This document shows, piece by piece, positions 8,580 to 19,302 of a stretch of DNA of 51,580 bases. Within the stretch, counting starts at the first letter, position 1; the number at the start of each line of letters is the position of its first letter. The notes beneath the pieces were generated by a model. The model saw nothing but the letters and a program-made list of their open reading frames with translations. It was not told the origin of the DNA and made no database searches. The stretch spans positions 1 through 51,580 of the forward strand of contig NZ_BAFS01000023.1 of assembly GCF_000308415.1 (NCBI RefSeq), read 5' to 3'. Position numbers and translations under genes: made by a program. This stretch comes from Nocardia asiatica NBRC 100129 (GTDB lineage: Bacteria; Actinomycetota; Actinomycetes; Mycobacteriales; Mycobacteriaceae).

Positions 8580-9635
8580 TCACGCGGGCTGTGTTGCCGG
8601 ACGGTGGGCGGCGCCGAACAGCTGAGCGTCTCCGTGGGCGCGCTTGAAGAACAGATGCGCGTCGTGTTCCCAGGTGATCGCGATGCCGCCGTGCAGCTGA
8701 ACGGTCTCGGCCGCGATCGCGGTGAGCGCCTCCGAGCAGTGCACCCGGGCGACCCAGACGTCCTCGGCGGCCGACGGGCGGTTCGCCGCCACCGCCGCGG
8801 TGGCCGCGACGGACGCGGACCTGGCCGACTCCAGCAGCACGTACATGTCCGCCATGCGGTGCTTGAGCGCCTGGAAGCTGCCGATCACCCGGCCGAACTG
8901 CACGCGGGACTTGGCATAGTCCACCGTCATCTCGAGGCAGCGGTCCGCCGCGCCGACCTGCTCGGCGGCCAGCGCTGCCCACGCGATCTCCCGCAGCCGG
9001 GCTGTGGCCGCCGCCGGGTCGCCCGAGCCGAGCCGCCGCGCGGGCACGCCCGCGAAGCCGACTTCGGCCAGTTTGCGGGTGGGGTCCATGGTGGGCGTGG
9101 AACGCCGGGTGACGCCCGGCGCGGTGGGCTCGATCTCGAACAGACCGGTCGGGGTGACCACGACGAAGGTGTCCGCCGACATCCCGTCGAGCACGTAATG
9201 CGCGGTTCCGGTGAGCGCGCCGTCGCTCTCGCGCACGCCCGGCTCGTCCCAGCCGCGCTCGCCCGCCCAGCAGACCGCGACCGTGCGCGCGCCCTCCGCC
9301 ACTTCGGGCAGCAGTCGCGCGCACGCCTGCTCATCACCGGACAGCAGTAGGGCCTGGCCGCCGAGGACGGCGGAGCCGAGCATCGGCACCCCGGCCAGGG
9401 TGCGGCCCAATTCGCCCATTACGAGCGAGGATTCGACCTGGTTCGCCCCGAAGCCGCCGTATTCCTCGGGGACCGCCAGCGCGGCGACGCCGACCTGCTC
9501 GCACAGCAGCCGCCACAGCGCCGGGTCGTAGCCGAGTTCGGTGTCCATCGCCGCACGCACCGCCGCCGATCCCGCGTGCTTGGTCAGCAGCGCCCGGACC
9601 GAAGCGAGGAATTCCTGGTGTTCGGCGGTGCTCAT
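8580..9635 (-). CDS. fadE33: Acyl-CoA dehydrogenase FadE33-like (C/D-ring catabolism)
   Basis: This 351-residue acyl-CoA dehydrogenase is the last gene of the fadD3-echA-fadE31-fadE32-fadE33 minus operon, the same order as in Mycobacterium tuberculosis apart from the extra hydratase. The N-terminal helical domain (YGGFGANQVESSLVMGELGRTL) and C-terminal domain (YAKSRVQFGRVIGSFQALKHRMADM; QLHGGIAITWEHD) are present. It stops soon after that motif, without the YEGT segment that carries the catalytic Glu in medium-chain enzymes. This fits a subunit of a heteromeric dehydrogenase, as known for several sterol FadE proteins. The start follows AGGAGG, inside a small tandem duplication. The exact substrate is not assigned. 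Confidence 0.88.
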   Translation of the reverse strand: MSTAEHQEFLASVRALLTKHAGSAAVRAAMDTELGYDPALWRLLCEQVGVAALAVPEEYGGFGANQVESSLVMGELGRTLAGVPMLGSAVLGGQALLLSGDEQACARLLPEVAEGARTVAVCWAGERGWDEPGVRESDGALTGTAHYVLDGMSADTFVVVTPTGLFEIEPTAPGVTRRSTPTMDPTRKLAEVGFAGVPARRLGSGDPAAATARLREIAWAALAAEQVGAADRCLEMTVDYAKSRVQFGRVIGSFQALKHRMADMYVLLESARSASVAATAAVAANRPSAAEDVWVARVHCSEALTAIAAETVQLHGGIAITWEHDAHLFFKRAHGDAQLFGAAHRPATQPA

Positions 9636-9666
9636 GCGATGCCCTCCTGCGCGGGCCGTGCGATGC

Positions 9667-10698
9667 TCATGCGATGCCCCGCTCGGCGCGATCCCGGTCG
9701 GTGTCCTCGCGCAGCGCCGCCGCGACCCGGGAGCGGTGCAGATCCGGCGTGCCCCACGCCGAACGCAGTGCGGTCACCTTGGTCAGCCACAGCGAGAGGT
9801 CGTACTCGGCGGTGTAGCCGATCGCGCCGTGCACCTGGAGAGCGGCGCGAGCAGCCCGATAAGCCGCGTCGCCGCAGGCGATCACCGCCGCCGAGACATC
9901 CCGGCCGCGGGTGGGGCCGGTCATGGTCAGCGCTGCCCGGTACAGCAGTGGCTCGGCCAGATCCAGGGCGATCAGCACGTCCGCGAGCTTCTGCTTCACG
10001 GCCTGGAACTCCCCGATCGGCTTGCCGAACTGCTTGCGCTGCTTGGCGTATTCGGTCGACGCGTGCAGCAGTGCCCTTCCCGCACCGAGCAGCTGGGCCG
10101 CGCAGGCCAGCGCGCCGGTGTCGAATCCGGCGGCCCCGGCCGCGCGGACCTGCTCGCCCTCGGCGACGCTTTCGCCCGCCGTGACCGCGAACAGGCGGCG
10201 TGCGGGATCGACCGACCGCACCAGACCGGCGCGGTGCGCGGTGGCCAGCTGGTTCGCATCGGCCAGCAGGACCACCTCGGCGGTGTCGGCGTCCAGCGCG
10301 ACGCCGCCGAGGCCGGGCGCGGCGAAGGCCACGGTGCCCAGCGCCGCGCCCTCCGCGAAGCCGGGCAGCCATCGCGCGGCCGGCTCCTGGTCCGGAAACG
10401 CTTGCAGCAGAGCCGGAATCGCCGCGGCGGTCTCCACCAGCGGTCCCGGCACGGCTGCCCGGCCGATCTCCTGGAACGCCACGACCAGGTCGATCGGCTC
10501 GGCGCCGATGCCGCCGTGCTGCTCGGCGACGGCCAGACCGAGCACACCGGCCTCGGCCAGCTGCCGGATCAGCGCGCGGCCGGGCCCGCTGTCGCCCGAG
10601 GCCCACGCGCGCACGGCGGCGGGTGTGCGCCCCGCCTCCAGCAGCTTGCGCAGGCTGACGCCGAAATCGAGTTGTTCGGGGCTGAGCGCGAATCTCAT
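9667..10698 (-). CDS. fadE32: Acyl-CoA dehydrogenase FadE32-like
   Basis: This encodes 343 residues. The ATG at 10698 overlaps the fadE31 stop (ATGA), which fixes the start (MRFALSPEQLDFGVSLRKLL); the longer open frame upstream is a shadow. Acyl-CoA dehydrogenase features include EQHGGIGAEPIDLVVAFQEI, YAKQRKQFGKPIGEFQAVKQ and VHGAIGYTAEYDLSLW. Like FadE33 it ends shortly after that last motif, with no YEGT-type catalytic segment, which suggests pairing with FadE31. In M. tuberculosis FadE32 belongs to the last steps after IpdAB opens the final ring. It is co-transcribed with its neighbours and probably controlled from the KstR2 operator at 14337. Confidence 0.88.
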   Translation of the reverse strand: MRFALSPEQLDFGVSLRKLLEAGRTPAAVRAWASGDSGPGRALIRQLAEAGVLGLAVAEQHGGIGAEPIDLVVAFQEIGRAAVPGPLVETAAAIPALLQAFPDQEPAARWLPGFAEGAALGTVAFAAPGLGGVALDADTAEVVLLADANQLATAHRAGLVRSVDPARRLFAVTAGESVAEGEQVRAAGAAGFDTGALACAAQLLGAGRALLHASTEYAKQRKQFGKPIGEFQAVKQKLADVLIALDLAEPLLYRAALTMTGPTRGRDVSAAVIACGDAAYRAARAALQVHGAIGYTAEYDLSLWLTKVTALRSAWGTPDLHRSRVAAALREDTDRDRAERGIA

Positions 10699-11837
10699 CG
10701 GCTGCTTCCTCTCGGTAGTCCGAGCAGCCGCTCGGCGATGATGTTGCGCTGGATCTCGTTGGTGCCCGCGTAGATCGGGCCGGACAGGGCGAACAGGTAG
10801 CCGTCGGTCCACGGTCCGGAACGCTCCGCCGACGCGCCGAGCACCTCGAGCGCGGTCTCGTGCACGGCGATGTCGAGCTCGGACCAGAACACCTTGGTGA
10901 TCGAGGATTCCGCGCCCAGCTTGCCGCCCTCGTTCAACCGCGTGACCGTGCCGAAGGTGTGCAGCCGGTAGGCCTCGCTGCCGATCCAGGCATCCACCAC
11001 CGCGTCGCGCTGCGTGGTGTTGCCCTCGTCGCCCGTCTCCCGCCACAGATCGATCAGCCGCTGCGCGGTGGCGCTGAACCGGCCGGGGCTGCGCAGCGAG
11101 AGGCCGCGTTCGTTGCTGGACGTGCTCATCGCCACGCGCCAGCCTTCGCCGGGTGCGCCGATCACGTCGCGGTCGGGCACGAACACGTCGTCGAGGAAGA
11201 TCTCCGCGAAACCGGGTTCGCCGTCCAGCTGCGGGATCGGGCGCACCGACACGCCGTCGGCGGTCAACGGGAACATCACGTAGGTGAGGCCTTTGTGCCG
11301 CTCGGCCTCGGGGTCGCTGCGGAACAGGCCGAAGGCCCAGTCGGCGAAGGCGGCGCGCGAACTCCACGTCTTCTGGCCGCTGAGCACCCAGCCGCCGTTG
11401 GTGCGCCGGGCGGTCGAGCGGATACCGGCGAGGTCGCTGCCCGCTTCCGGCTCCGACCACGCCTGCGCCCAGATGTCGTCGCCGCGCGCCATCCGCGGCA
11501 TGATCCGCTCCAGCTGCTCGGGCGTGCCGTGTTCGAACAGCGTGGGCGCCAGCAGGAAGATGCCGTTCTGGCTGACCCGCCCCGGCGCGCCCGCGGCGTA
11601 GTACTCCTGCTCGAACAGCACCCACTCCAGCAGGGATGCGTCGCGCCCGCCGAACTCCCGCGGCCAGGAGACCACCGAGAGCCGGGCATCGGCGAGGGTG
11701 CGTTCCCACGCGCGGTGCGCTTCGAATCCCGCTTTCGTGTCCATCGAGGGCAGCGGTTTCGCGGGTTTGTTCGCGGCCAGGAATTCGCGGACCTCCCGCT
11801 GGAATTCCTGGGTCGCCTGGTCGAGATCCAGATCCAC
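10695..11837 (-). CDS. fadE31: Acyl-CoA dehydrogenase FadE31-like
   Basis: This encodes 380 residues from the GTG at 11837, which shares one base with the TAG of the preceding hydratase gene. The full dehydrogenase layout is visible: PREFGGRDASLLEWVLFEQEY, then WSEPEAGSDLAGI (flavin-binding signature, ~130), GQKTWSSRAAFADWAFGLFR, and the tail GPIYAGTNEIQRNIIAERLL. The catalytic Glu of medium-chain enzymes (YEGT) is Ala here (YAGT), so the base must lie elsewhere or in a partner. The tail is the FAD-contacting part missing from FadE32 and FadE33, which supports mixed FadE31/32 and FadE31/33 complexes. It overlaps fadE32 by 4 nt. Confidence 0.9.
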   Translation of the reverse strand: MDLDLDQATQEFQREVREFLAANKPAKPLPSMDTKAGFEAHRAWERTLADARLSVVSWPREFGGRDASLLEWVLFEQEYYAAGAPGRVSQNGIFLLAPTLFEHGTPEQLERIMPRMARGDDIWAQAWSEPEAGSDLAGIRSTARRTNGGWVLSGQKTWSSRAAFADWAFGLFRSDPEAERHKGLTYVMFPLTADGVSVRPIPQLDGEPGFAEIFLDDVFVPDRDVIGAPGEGWRVAMSTSSNERGLSLRSPGRFSATAQRLIDLWRETGDEGNTTQRDAVVDAWIGSEAYRLHTFGTVTRLNEGGKLGAESSITKVFWSELDIAVHETALEVLGASAERSGPWTDGYLFALSGPIYAGTNEIQRNIIAERLLGLPRGSSR

Positions 11838-12741
11838 TACGTCGTTCCGTTCTGTTCTGCGGTGCTCGCGGAGGCCTTCATCGACTTGGCGTTCATGCCG
11901 CCGAGCGAGTCCGCGCCGACTTCGGCGTTGTGCGCGTGCGCGAAGTGGTGCAGGCCGAAGACCGAGTCCATGCCCGACCGCATGCCCATCAGGTCCTCGG
12001 CCTGGTTGACCGCCTTCTTCGTCAGCGCGAGACCGAATTGCGGCATGGTGGCGATCTTCTCGGCCAGCGCCAGCGTCTCGGACTCCAGTTCGGCGCGCGG
12101 CACCACCCGGTTGACCATGCCCCACTCCTTGGCCTGCGCCGCGCCGAACCGGTCGCCGGTGAAGAGGAACTCCTTGGCCGCGCGCGGGCCCATCACCCAC
12201 GGGTGCGCGAAGTACTCGACGCCCGGGATACCCATGCGCACCACCGGATCGGAGAAGAACGCGTCGTCGGAGGCGATGATCAGATCGCACACCCAGGCCA
12301 GCATGAGCCCGCCCGCGATGCAGGCGCCCTGCACCATCGCGATGGTCGGTTTGGGAATCTCCCGCCAGCGCCTGCACATGCCGAGGTAGACCTCGAGTTC
12401 CCGGGCGAAGCGCTGATCGCCGCCGACCCGGTCCACGTGGTCCCACCAAAGCGCGGCCTTGTTCTGGTACCGCACGTGGTGGTCGCGGCCGGGCGTGCCG
12501 ATATCGTGCCCGGCGCTGAAGTGCTTTCCGTTGCCCGCCAGCACGATCACCCCGACCTCGGGGTCCTCCACGGCGCGCTCGAACGCCGCGTCGAGCGCGT
12601 AGGTCATCACCGAGTTCTGCGCGTTGCGGTAGTCCGGCCGGTTGAGCGTGACGATCGCGACGCGTCCGCGCCGCTCGTAGGTGACGACCGAACCTTCGTC
12701 CGGGATCGCCGGGCCCTGGTCCGGGTTTGCCGGTTCCGACA

Positions 12742-12742
<1 letters not shown>
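11837..12742 (-). CDS. Enoyl-CoA hydratase/isomerase in the fadD3-fadE31 operon
   Basis: This 301-residue crotonase-fold protein starts at the ATG at 12742, overlapping the fadD3 stop by one base (TAATG). Crotonase signatures are VAIVTLNRPDYRNAQN, the oxyanion-hole strand AGNGKHFSAGHDIG and VQGACIAGGLMLAWVCDLIIAS. The usual second catalytic Glu region reads FFSDPVVRMGIPGVEYFAHPW. It is longer than typical (~260) because of a loop at ~85-120 (RDHHVRYQNKAALWWDHVDR). No hydratase lies between fadD3 and fadE31 in M. tuberculosis. A hydratase acting on the enoyl-CoA made by FadE30 would fit the context, which is inference. Confidence 0.9.
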
Positions 12743-14295
<1,553 letters not shown>

Positions 14296-14336
14296 GGTTT
14301 TCCTTACCGTCGGCGAGTCACTTATGCGAGTGCTCT

Positions 14337-14354
14337 ACAAAGCAAGTGCTTGGT
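14337..14354. promoter_or_regulatory. KstR2-type operator between fadD3 and fadE30
   Basis: The 18 bases ACAAAGCAAGTGCTTGGT form a palindrome of 8+2+8 with one mismatch. They contain an exact match (14341-14354) to the published KstR2 consensus AnCAAGnnCTTGnT. The site ends 4 bases before the -10-like TATCCT at 14359-14364, which lies 6 bases ahead of the fadE30 GTG. A second perfect inverted repeat (GGTAGG-TTAT-CCTACC, 14352-14367) overlaps its right arm. Confidence 0.9.
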
Positions 14355-14370
14355 AGGTTATCCTACCGGC

Positions 14371-15588
14371 GTGGGTGCGATCCAGACCTCAGAATCCGAC
14401 ACCGCCGCTCCGGACGGGCGGTTTTCCGCCGCGGGGGACGAGCGCTTCGCCGCCGACGTGCGCGAGTGGCTGGAGGAGAACCTCAACGGCGAATTCCGCG
14501 AGTTGCGCGGCCTCGGCGGTCCCGGCCGCGAACACGAGGCCTTCGACGAGCGCCTGGCCTGGGACCGGCACCTGGCCGCGGCGGGGTGGACCTGCCTCGG
14601 CTGGCCCAAGGAGTACGGCGGCCGCGCGGCCACGGTGCGCCAGCAGGTGATCTTCCACGAGGAGTACGCCAAGGCGAACGCGCCCGCGCGGGTGTCGCAC
14701 GTCGGCGAGGAACTGCTCGGCCCCACCTTGCTCGCCTTCGGCACGCAGGCTCAGAAAGACCGGTTCCTGCCCGGCATCCGCACGGTCGGCGAGCTGTGGT
14801 GTCAGGGCTATTCGGAACCGGGCGCCGGCTCCGATCTGGCCGCGATCACCACCGCGGCCCACCTGGACGGCGACGAGTGGTCGATCAACGGGCAGAAGAT
14901 CTGGACCTCGCTGGCCCACGTGGCGGACTGGTGCTTCGTCGTCGCCCGCACCGAGCGCGGTTCCGTCCGGCACAAGGGCCTGTCCTACCTGCTGGTTCCG
15001 ATGAAGCAGCCGGGCGTCGACGTGCGCCCGATCATCCAGCTGACCGGCACGTCGGAGTTCAACGAAGTCTTCTTCGACAACGCCCGCACCGCGGCCGACC
15101 TGGTGGTCGGCGAGCCGGGCGACGGGTGGCGCATCGCCATGGGCACGCTCACCTTCGAGCGCGGCATCTCCACCCTGGGCCAGCAGATCCGTTTCGCCCG
15201 CGAGCTGGCCGACATCGAGGCGCTGGCCCGCCGCACCGGCGCGGCCGACGACCCGCTGATCGCCGACCGGATCGACCGGGCCTGGGTCGGGCTGCGCGTG
15301 CTGCGCGCGCACGCCATGCGCACGATGGAGGGCGCGGGCGTGGACGACGGAGCGGGCCAGGCCTCGGTGGCGAAACTGCTGTGGGCCAACTGGCATCGCG
15401 GGCTCGGCGAGCTGGCGATGGCGGTGCTCGGCGCCCGCGGCCTGGTGGCGGGCGAGGACGATCTCGACGAATGGCAGCGGCTGTATCTGTTCACCCGCGC
15501 CGACACCATCTACGGAGGTTCGAACGAAGTGCAGCGCAACATCATCGCCGAGCGCGTGCTCGGCCTGCCGCGCGAGGCCCGCCCGTGA
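14371..15588 (+). CDS. fadE30: Acyl-CoA dehydrogenase FadE30
   Basis: This 405-residue acyl-CoA dehydrogenase acts in HIP-CoA degradation, dehydrogenating the propionyl side chain after FadD3. Visible features are PKEYGGRAATVRQQVIFHEEY, the flavin signature YSEPGAGSDLA (~150), GQKIWTSLAHVADWCFVVAR, FERGISTLGQQIRFA and the tail TIYGGSNEVQRNIIAERVLG. The tail has YGGS instead of the YEGT that carries the catalytic Glu in medium-chain enzymes. The GTG at 14371 has no Shine-Dalgarno sequence but sits 6 nt after TATCCT, so a leaderless message is predicted. It overlaps the SDR gene downstream by 4 nt (GTGA). Confidence 0.92.
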   Translation: MGAIQTSESDTAAPDGRFSAAGDERFAADVREWLEENLNGEFRELRGLGGPGREHEAFDERLAWDRHLAAAGWTCLGWPKEYGGRAATVRQQVIFHEEYAKANAPARVSHVGEELLGPTLLAFGTQAQKDRFLPGIRTVGELWCQGYSEPGAGSDLAAITTAAHLDGDEWSINGQKIWTSLAHVADWCFVVARTERGSVRHKGLSYLLVPMKQPGVDVRPIIQLTGTSEFNEVFFDNARTAADLVVGEPGDGWRIAMGTLTFERGISTLGQQIRFARELADIEALARRTGAADDPLIADRIDRAWVGLRVLRAHAMRTMEGAGVDDGAGQASVAKLLWANWHRGLGELAMAVLGARGLVAGEDDLDEWQRLYLFTRADTIYGGSNEVQRNIIAERVLGLPREARP

Positions 15589-16382
15589 CCGGCCCGCTGT
15601 CGGTCGCCCCCGAGCCCGTGGCCGGGCACGGCCTGCTGACCGGGCGCACCGCCGTGATCACCGCGGCCGCGGGCACCGGCATCGGCTCGGCCACCGCGCG
15701 CAGGCTGCTGGCCGAGGGCGCCGACGTGGTGGTCTCCGACTGGCACGAGCGCAGGCTGGCGGAGACCGCGACCGAGCTGGCCGCCGAGTTCCCGGACCGG
15801 CGGGTCGCCTCGATCGCGTGTGACGTGCAGAGCACCGAGCAGGTGAACGCCCTGGTGCGCGGCGCTGCCGAGGCCGTCGGCCGGATCGACGTCATGGTGA
15901 ACAACGCCGGGCTCGGCGGCGAGACGCCCGTGGTCGACATGACCGACGACCAGTGGGACCGCGTTCTCGACATCACCCTCAACGGCACCTTCCGCTGCAC
16001 CCGCGCCGCGCTCGGCTATTTCCGCGCGGCGGGCCACGGTGGCGTCATCGTGAACAACGCCAGCGTGCTCGGCTGGCGCGCGCAGTACGGCCAGGCGCAC
16101 TATGCCGCCGCGAAGGCGGGCGTGATGGCCCTGACCAGGTGCAGTGCGGTCGAGGCCGCCGAACTCGGCGTCCGGATCAACGCGGTGGCGCCCAGCATCG
16201 CCAGGCACGCCTTCCTGGACAAGGTCAGCTCGACCGAGTTGCTGGACCGGCTCTCGGAACGGGAGGCGTTCGGCCGCGCGGCCGAGCCGTGGGAGGTCGC
16301 CGCGACGATCGCCATGCTGGCCAGCGACTACACCACCTACCTGACCGGCGAGGTGGTCTCGATCAGCAGCCAGCGCGCCTGA
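15585..16382 (+). CDS. ipdF: Short-chain dehydrogenase IpdF-like
   Basis: This 265-residue SDR starts at a GTG overlapping the fadE30 stop. Cofactor motif TAAAGTGIGSATAR (~25-38), structural VNNAGLGG, catalytic Ser in VNNASVLG and YAAAK are all present, so an active NAD(P)-dependent oxidoreductase is expected. Position directly after fadE30 matches M. tuberculosis Rv3559c (IpdF), which acts on the 5-hydroxy/5-oxo group of HIP-derived CoA thioesters. The equivalence is inferred from synteny and SDR type; SDR sequences alone do not fix substrate. A hairpin 19 bp downstream may end the two-gene unit. Confidence 0.83.
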   Translation: MTGPLSVAPEPVAGHGLLTGRTAVITAAAGTGIGSATARRLLAEGADVVVSDWHERRLAETATELAAEFPDRRVASIACDVQSTEQVNALVRGAAEAVGRIDVMVNNAGLGGETPVVDMTDDQWDRVLDITLNGTFRCTRAALGYFRAAGHGGVIVNNASVLGWRAQYGQAHYAAAKAGVMALTRCSAVEAAELGVRINAVAPSIARHAFLDKVSSTELLDRLSEREAFGRAAEPWEVAATIAMLASDYTTYLTGEVVSISSQRA

Positions 16383-16400
16383 GCCGCACCGCTTCCGGGA

Positions 16401-16426
16401 TCGTCCGCTGCGCGGCGGGCGGACGA
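16401..16426. terminator. Hairpin after ipdF
   Basis: TCGTCCGC and GCGGACGA form a perfect 8-bp stem around a 10-base loop, starting 19 bp after the ipdF stop. There is no T-tract, which is common for actinobacterial terminators. Function is inferred from position. Confidence 0.4.
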
Positions 16427-16625
16427 GCCCACCTGGCGACCGCCGAGCAGCCGCTTGTTCGGATCTTCGAGACGGACTTCGCGCGCCCTATTGCGATCGC
16501 CTTCTCGCATCGCGCACACCGCCCGAAATGGGCGGCTGATCAGCTGAAAAAGCGCGAGCAGGAGGGCGCCGAGGTGTGCCATGCTGGATGAGATCTGATC
16601 GGCGCTCTCCAAGGGGGCGATGGCT

Positions 16626-17354
16626 ATGGGCCTGGATCGCCCACCTGCCCGCGAACAACTGGAACTCGACGTCGTGCGCGAAGTCGTGCTGGCCCGGCGA
16701 CGCCTGGACAGCCTCGTACTCTCGGCGCTCACCCTCGGCGCCGAGCTCATCGAGCACACCTCGGTACGCACGGTCGCCACGGCCGCCGTGCGCATTCTCG
16801 AGCAGCACGCCGTCGACGAGGGCGAGGTCGCCCGCGACCCGCGCGGCGCGCTACGGGCCGATCTGGCGCGCGACCGCGACCGCGCCCATCGCATCGGCCT
16901 CAGGGCCGAGGGCGCCGACGCCGAACAGGAGCGGCGCAGGCAGCGCCGGACGGCTCTGCTGTGCGAGGTGCGCGCCGACTTGCTCGCGGTGGTGGCGAAA
17001 TGCCGGAAATTCCGCTTCGACCGCGTGACTTTCGCCGACGAGATCGCGCAGGGACTGTGCGCGGCCACCGACAAACTGGTGATCGGCGCCGATATGGACA
17101 CCTACCACGCTTGGCAGCGTGGCATGGTGCTCAAGCTGATCGAGGAACCGGTGCGGGGCGGGCCGCCGCGGGTGATGGCCACGGTGGACGCGGGCCCGGA
17201 CCGCGGTCAACTCACCGTCGAGTGGGACAGCTGCGAACGTCGTCTCGCGCTCGTCGCGCGGATGGCGCGGGCGGGGGTCTCGCCCGTCGTCATCTGTGAT
17301 CGCTTGCTCGCCGACCTTTCGGTCTCCTCGCCGCTGCGGTACTCGGCCCGTTGA
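16626..17354 (+). CDS. Hypothetical protein between ipdF and kstR2
   Basis: This is a predicted 242-residue soluble protein. The ATG at 16626 lies 8 nt after AAGGGGG; an in-frame ATG at 16620 is too close to that site. The N-terminal half is helical and very rich in Arg/Glu/Ala (REVVLARRRLDSLVLSALTL; ALRADLARDRDRAHRIGLRA). The second half looks more globular (FRFDRVTFADEIAQGLCAAT; MDTYHAWQRGMVLKLIEEPV; GQLTVEWDSCERRL). No signal peptide or transmembrane helix is seen and I do not recognise the family. It has no KstR2-type site upstream and lies just before the kstR2 operator. It may be unrelated to steroid metabolism. Confidence 0.65.
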   Translation: MGLDRPPAREQLELDVVREVVLARRRLDSLVLSALTLGAELIEHTSVRTVATAAVRILEQHAVDEGEVARDPRGALRADLARDRDRAHRIGLRAEGADAEQERRRQRRTALLCEVRADLLAVVAKCRKFRFDRVTFADEIAQGLCAATDKLVIGADMDTYHAWQRGMVLKLIEEPVRGGPPRVMATVDAGPDRGQLTVEWDSCERRLALVARMARAGVSPVVICDRLLADLSVSSPLRYSAR

Positions 17355-17367
17355 GCGAGACCACTCG

Positions 17368-17385
17368 ACCAAGCAAATGCTTGGT
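17368..17385. promoter_or_regulatory. KstR2-type operator upstream of kstR2 (autoregulation)
   Basis: ACCAAGCAAATGCTTGGT is a perfect 18-bp palindrome (8+2+8). Against the published core AnCAAGnnCTTGnT it has one mismatch, but it matches the longer local consensus ACCAAGCAnnTGCTTGGT shared by all three sites in the window. It ends 2 bases before the -10-like TATGAT (17388-17393), so binding would block the kstR2 promoter. Confidence 0.9.
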
Positions 17386-17399
17386 TGTATGATGGCCCT

Positions 17400-18008
17400 G
17401 TGACCGCACCAGACGCCTCGAAATCAGCACGGCGCAGCGAGTTGCTCGCCATGGCGGCCGAATTGTTCGCCGAGCGGGGATTACGCGCCACCACAGTGCG
17501 TGACATCGCCGACGCGGCGGGAATCCTCTCGGGGAGCCTCTATCACCACTTCGACTCCAAAGAGTCGATGGTGGACGAGATCCTGCGCGGATTCCTCGAC
17601 GACCTGTTCGGCCGCTACCGCGAGATCGTCGCCTCCGGTCTGAGTTCGCGAGACACCTTGGAAGCCTTGGTGCTCGCGTCCTACGAGTCGTTCGACCGCT
17701 GGCACGCCGCGGTGGCGATCTACCAGGCCGAGGCGAAGCGGCTGCGCGCCTCGGAACGGTTCGGCTACATCGCCGACTACAACCGCGAATTCCGCGAGCT
17801 GTGGCACCGGGTGCTCACCAATGGCGTCCAGGACGGCAGCTTCCGTGCGGAACTCGACGTCGAACTGGCCTACCGCTTCCTGCGCGACACAGTGTGGGTA
17901 GCGGTGCGGTGGTACCAGCCGGGCGGCCCCATCACCGTCGAGAACCTCGCCAAGCAGTACCTGACCATCGTGCTCGACGGGCTCACCGCCGGCGAGCGCA
18001 CCACGTAG
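17400..18008 (+). CDS. kstR2: TetR-family repressor KstR2
   Basis: This encodes 202 residues from the GTG at 17400; upstream in-frame TTG codons lie inside the promoter. The N-terminal helix-turn-helix (LLAMAAELFAERGLRATTVR, DIADAAGILSGSLYHHFDSKE, residues ~15-60) is nearly identical to that of mycobacterial KstR2. The ligand domain ends with DTVWVAVRWYQPGGPITVE, another KstR2 hallmark. KstR2 represses the HIP (C/D-ring) genes and is released by HIP-CoA, the FadD3 product. TATGAT lies exactly 6 bases before the GTG and no Shine-Dalgarno is present, so a leaderless transcript is likely. It is followed 10 bp later by fadA6. Confidence 0.95.
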   Translation: MTAPDASKSARRSELLAMAAELFAERGLRATTVRDIADAAGILSGSLYHHFDSKESMVDEILRGFLDDLFGRYREIVASGLSSRDTLEALVLASYESFDRWHAAVAIYQAEAKRLRASERFGYIADYNREFRELWHRVLTNGVQDGSFRAELDVELAYRFLRDTVWVAVRWYQPGGPITVENLAKQYLTIVLDGLTAGERTT

Positions 18009-18018
18009 GAGTCCTTAC

Positions 18019-19212
<1,194 letters not shown>

Positions 19213-19219
19213 CCGGCGG

Positions 19220-19262
19220 CGAGCGGCACGTCGGGAGATCGAGTCGCCCGACGCGCCGCTCG
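19220..19262. terminator. Strong hairpin after fadA6
   Basis: CGAGCGGCACGTCGGG pairs with CCCGACGCGCCGCTCG: a 16-bp stem with one mismatch around a ~10-base loop, starting 8 bp after the fadA6 stop. It would separate the kstR2-fadA6 unit from the convergent gene at 19303. No T-tract is present. Confidence 0.65.
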
Positions 19263-19302
19263 GATGCGCGTCGCCGGCCTCGGCGGCGCGGACGAACCCG
19301 GT

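Noticed and set aside
9667..11709. 680-residue frame joining two dehydrogenases
   Set aside because: Its first half is a shadow of fadE31; the real fadE32 starts at the ATGA overlap at 10698. The same reasoning cuts the 10695-12758 frame at the GTG at 11837.
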